The notes below the pieces were generated by a model. The model saw only the letters and a program-made list of their open reading frames with translations, ran no database searches and was not told the origin of the DNA. The translations under genes and the position numbers were made by a program. From NCBI RefSeq assembly GCF_020216685.1, contig NZ_JAIWNS010000056.1, forward strand, positions 1-16,704: a stretch of 16,704 nt of DNA. Direction: 5' to 3'. Shown piece after piece: positions 14,653 through 16,704 of this stretch. How positions within the stretch are numbered: position 1 is the stretch's first letter; each line of letters opens with the position of its first letter. Origin of the DNA: Methanospirillum hungatei. Its GTDB lineage: Archaea; Halobacteriota; Methanomicrobia; Methanomicrobiales; Methanospirillaceae.

Positions 14653-15579
14653 GTGGAACTCTTCACGATCATCCTGACCATAATGGGTCTGTGCATGTTT
14701 GAGATAATCTGCAGTATTGATAACGCTATCATCAATGCAGAAGTTCTCGGCACCATGCAGCCAAAATACCGGAGATGGTTTCTGCTGTGGGGAATCTTGT
14801 TCGCCGTATTTCTGGTCCGCGGACTGCTTCCTCTCCTCCTTGTCTGGTTTTCAACACCTGAACTGACTCCATGGGAGGCTTTCACGGCAATGTTCAGTGA
14901 CAATCCGGATATAAAGGAGGCCATAGAGACCTCTTCTCCAATTCTCCTCATCGGTGGAGGAACATTCCTCATCTTTCTCTTCTTTCACTGGCTCTTCCTT
15001 GAGGAGAAACACTTCGGGCTGCCTGGAGAACGGTACTTCTTTTCCAAGGGGGTCTGGTTTTATGCAGTGGTATCCATCCTGCTCATGGCAATTGTCTGGT
15101 TTGCAATTGAGAAGAATGCCATGATGGCGTTTGGAGCGGTTGTCGGATCCACCGCCTTTTTCATTGTTCATGGTTTCCGCCAGAATGCAGAACTACAGGA
15201 GCAGAAACTCATCAGCGGGGATATGTCTGACATCAGTAAAATCCTGTACCTGGAGGTCATTGATGCGACATTCTCTATTGATGGAGTGCTTGGAGCGTTT
15301 GCTTTCACTATGTCAGTCCCGCTCATCCTGGTTGGAAACGCCCTTGGTGCCATTGCTGTCAGACAGATTACCGTCAGTAATATTGACAGGATAAAAAAAT
15401 ACCGGTTTTTGAAGAACGGAGCGATGTATTCAATCCTCTGTCTGGGGATTATCATGCTCATTGACAGTTTCGGATTTCACATCCCAGAATTTGTCTCACC
15501 GGTGATTACATTCACAGTTGTGGGGTTATTTTACATAAAATCAGTGCGCGAAGCAGGGAGTAATACTGACTCAACCTGA
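14653..15579 (+). CDS. DUF475/TerC-like integral membrane protein
   Basis: This 308-residue polytopic membrane protein has about 8 hydrophobic segments. TerC-superfamily residues are visible: SIDNA in the first membrane helix (residues 21-25) and EVIDATFSIDGVLGAFA (Glu201, Asp204, Asp210), the paired acidic motifs of this group. The superfamily is linked to metal-ion handling (tellurite resistance, manganese export), but the substrate of DUF475 members is not established to my knowledge. The start is GTG 14653; there is no clear ribosome-binding site, and a leaderless start is possible. ATG 14683 would cut into the first helix. Confidence 0.87.
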   Translation: MELFTIILTIMGLCMFEIICSIDNAIINAEVLGTMQPKYRRWFLLWGILFAVFLVRGLLPLLLVWFSTPELTPWEAFTAMFSDNPDIKEAIETSSPILLIGGGTFLIFLFFHWLFLEEKHFGLPGERYFFSKGVWFYAVVSILLMAIVWFAIEKNAMMAFGAVVGSTAFFIVHGFRQNAELQEQKLISGDMSDISKILYLEVIDATFSIDGVLGAFAFTMSVPLILVGNALGAIAVRQITVSNIDRIKKYRFLKNGAMYSILCLGIIMLIDSFGFHIPEFVSPVITFTVVGLFYIKSVREAGSNTDST

Positions 15580-15587
15580 TTGGTCCA

Positions 15588-15601
15588 TGCAATTTTTTGC
15601 A
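15588..15601 (+). terminator. Small hairpin with U loop after the DUF475 gene
   Basis: TGCAATTTTTTGCA is a 5-bp inverted repeat around T4, 8 nt after the DUF475 stop. It could mark termination before gyrB, though the stem is weak and no T-run follows it. Confidence 0.3.
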
Positions 15602-15632
15602 GATGAATCACCATGTTTTAGTTGTACAAACA

Positions 15633-15645
15633 CCAATAGTATTGG
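15633..15645. promoter_or_regulatory. Perfect inverted repeat in the gyrB upstream region
   Basis: CCAATAGTATTGG is a 6-bp perfect inverted repeat around one base, 40 nt before the proposed gyrB start. It sits where a promoter or operator for a transcript starting near 15665 would lie. No strong TATA box is seen there. AATAGTATTGG is shared with 14530-14540. Confidence 0.35.
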
Positions 15646-15672
15646 ACACATTTTCGCATCACATATTTTTTG

Positions 15673-15677
15673 GGAGG
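15673..15677 (+). promoter_or_regulatory. gyrB ribosome-binding site
   Basis: GGAGG lies 7 nt before CTG 15685. It is the strongest argument for that codon as the gyrB start, since it overlaps the only other in-frame candidate (TTG 15670). Confidence 0.65.
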
Positions 15678-15684
15678 TTTTTGT

Positions 15685-16704
15685 CTGTCCAATACATACA
15701 ATTCTGAGAATATCAAAATTCTACGGGGTCTTGAACCGGTCAGGGAACGACCGGCGATGTATATCGGTTCTACCGATAGCCGTGGTCTGCACCATCTTGT
15801 ATATGAGGTGGTTGACAATTCCATCGACGAAGCCCTCGCAGGATACTGTACCCATGTCCAGGTAGTCATCCACCAGGATGGGAGCGTCAGTGTAGAGGAC
15901 AACGGGCGTGGTATCCCTGTAGACCCGATGAAGGACAATGATAACAAAACTGCTCTTGAAACAGTTCTCACGGTCCTTCATGCAGGTGGAAAGTTTGATA
16001 AAAATACCTACCAGGTGTCAGGGGGTCTGCACGGCGTAGGTGTCTCAGTTGTCAATGCACTGTCTGTTGAATTGACTGCTACAGTCTGGAAAGACGGGTA
16101 TGAGTACCGGATGTTCTTTTCACGAGGTCAGCCACAGACAGATCTTGAGAAAAAAGAAGAAGACTATGAAGAGATCAAGGATAGGTATATAAGGCGGTAC
16201 GGGAGCCTTCCCGATGACTGCCCGGAAACCAAAGAAGAATTTCTGAATCGATATCTCTCCAAGATCGCCGGAACCATGATCAGGTTCAAACCTGATTCGA
16301 AGATCTTTGAAACAGTTGACTTCGACTATGATATTCTTGCTCACCGGATGCGTGAACTCGCATTTCTGAATTCCGGGATCACCATCAGCATAGCTGACGA
16401 ACGGTGTGAGGATTTGGAGGAATGCAGCGAAGTCTTCTCCTATGAGGGTGGGATATCAGAATATGTCAGATATCTCAATCACGAAGCCCAGCCAATCCAT
16501 GAATCGGTCATCTATTTTGGCCGAAAAGATGAAGAAGCCAAGGTTGAGGTAGATATCGCATTCCAGTATGCAGCCGCATATTCAGAGAAAGTATACACCT
16601 ATGTAAATAGTGTCAATACCAAGGAAGGCGGGACACACCTTGAGGGTTTCCGATCTGCCCTTACCAAGGCCATCAATAAGATGGGAAAGGAAAACAAGGT
16701 GATC
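15685..16704 (+). CDS. gyrB: DNA gyrase subunit B (partial, 5' part; probable CTG start)
   Basis: This is the ATPase subunit of type IIA topoisomerase, which introduces negative supercoils; 340 codons are visible and the gene runs off the right edge. Taking CTG as residue 1, GHKL ATPase motifs are Glu41 and Asn45 in EVVDNSIDEALAGY, Asp72 in EDNGRGIPV, and GGLHGVG (113-119). These are one residue off E. coli GyrB Glu42, Asn46 and Asp73. NTKEGGTHLEGF is also typical. No ATG or GTG exists between the in-frame TAG at 15637 and the conserved N-terminus (SNTYNSENIKILRGLEPVRERPAMYIG). Only TTG 15670 and CTG 15685 are available; the CTG has GGAGG 7 nt upstream and gives an N-terminus like E. coli MSNSYDSS. 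Archaeal gyrase is generally regarded as acquired from bacteria. Confidence 0.95.
   Translation, partial: MSNTYNSENIKILRGLEPVRERPAMYIGSTDSRGLHHLVYEVVDNSIDEALAGYCTHVQVVIHQDGSVSVEDNGRGIPVDPMKDNDNKTALETVLTVLHAGGKFDKNTYQVSGGLHGVGVSVVNALSVELTATVWKDGYEYRMFFSRGQPQTDLEKKEEDYEEIKDRYIRRYGSLPDDCPETKEEFLNRYLSKIAGTMIRFKPDSKIFETVDFDYDILAHRMRELAFLNSGITISIADERCEDLEECSEVFSYEGGISEYVRYLNHEAQPIHESVIYFGRKDEEAKVEVDIAFQYAAAYSEKVYTYVNSVNTKEGGTHLEGFRSALTKAINKMGKENKVI

Noticed and set aside
14580..14972. 130-codon minus-strand ORF
   Set aside because: It is antisense to the start of the DUF475 gene, with no family resemblance and no promoter at its start.
1..16704. CRISPR arrays, tRNA/rRNA genes, insertion sequences, phage or integration sites
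   Set aside because: I looked on both strands and saw no spaced repeats, cloverleaf-like or rRNA sequence, transposase motifs or terminal inverted repeats.

Overview
The window looks like chromosome of a methanogenic euryarchaeon, most likely of the order Methanomicrobiales (Methanospirillum-like; the genus is inferred). The evidence is archaeal-type proteasome-activating nucleotidases, a zinc-ribbon aMBF1, the archaeal ADTH synthase/dehydroquinate synthase II route to shikimate, the archaeal phosphomevalonate dehydratase small subunit, a bacterial-type gyrB, and TATA boxes about 26 to 28 nt before several start codons.

Region 1 (1-9796, minus strand) is one long co-directional aromatic amino-acid operon. 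In transcription order it holds: a short leader ORF, two tandem ADTH-synthase/aldolase-family genes, dehydroquinate synthase II, tyrA, pheA, aroA, a shikimate kinase-shikimate dehydrogenase fusion, aroC, and a U32-family gene that runs off the left edge. Most junctions are ATGA overlaps or gaps under 10 nt. The 580-codon U32 gene, open to the window edge, has no stop inside the window. No dehydroquinate dehydratase, chorismate mutase or aromatic aminotransferase is present.

The most notable signal is in the operon leader. A 47-codon ORF (9752-9609, minus) starts 26 nt after the centre of a good TATA box. Its last 16 codons specify 12 aromatic residues (7 Phe, 4 Tyr, 1 Trp), and its stop lies 33 nt before the first structural gene. 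Just after the stop, an 8-nt element can pair with the ribosome-binding site of the first gene. The same aromatic codons form a U-rich tract of the kind that terminates archaeal transcription. This looks like a leader-peptide attenuator sensing aromatic aminoacyl-tRNAs in an archaeon. The mechanism is inferred.

Region 2 (9853-13803) holds aMBF1, divergent from the first PAN ATPase gene; an unrecognised small gene; a second, divergent PAN paralogue; and the phosphomevalonate dehydratase small subunit. Both PANs have ATPase motifs and end in hydrophobic-Phe-X in place of the usual hydrophobic-Tyr-X.

Region 3 (13807-16704) holds a predicted lipoprotein, a DUF475/TerC-like membrane protein, and the 5' part of gyrB. 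In gyrB the conserved N-terminus is preceded in frame only by CTG or TTG. No tRNA, rRNA, CRISPR array, insertion sequence or integration site was seen.
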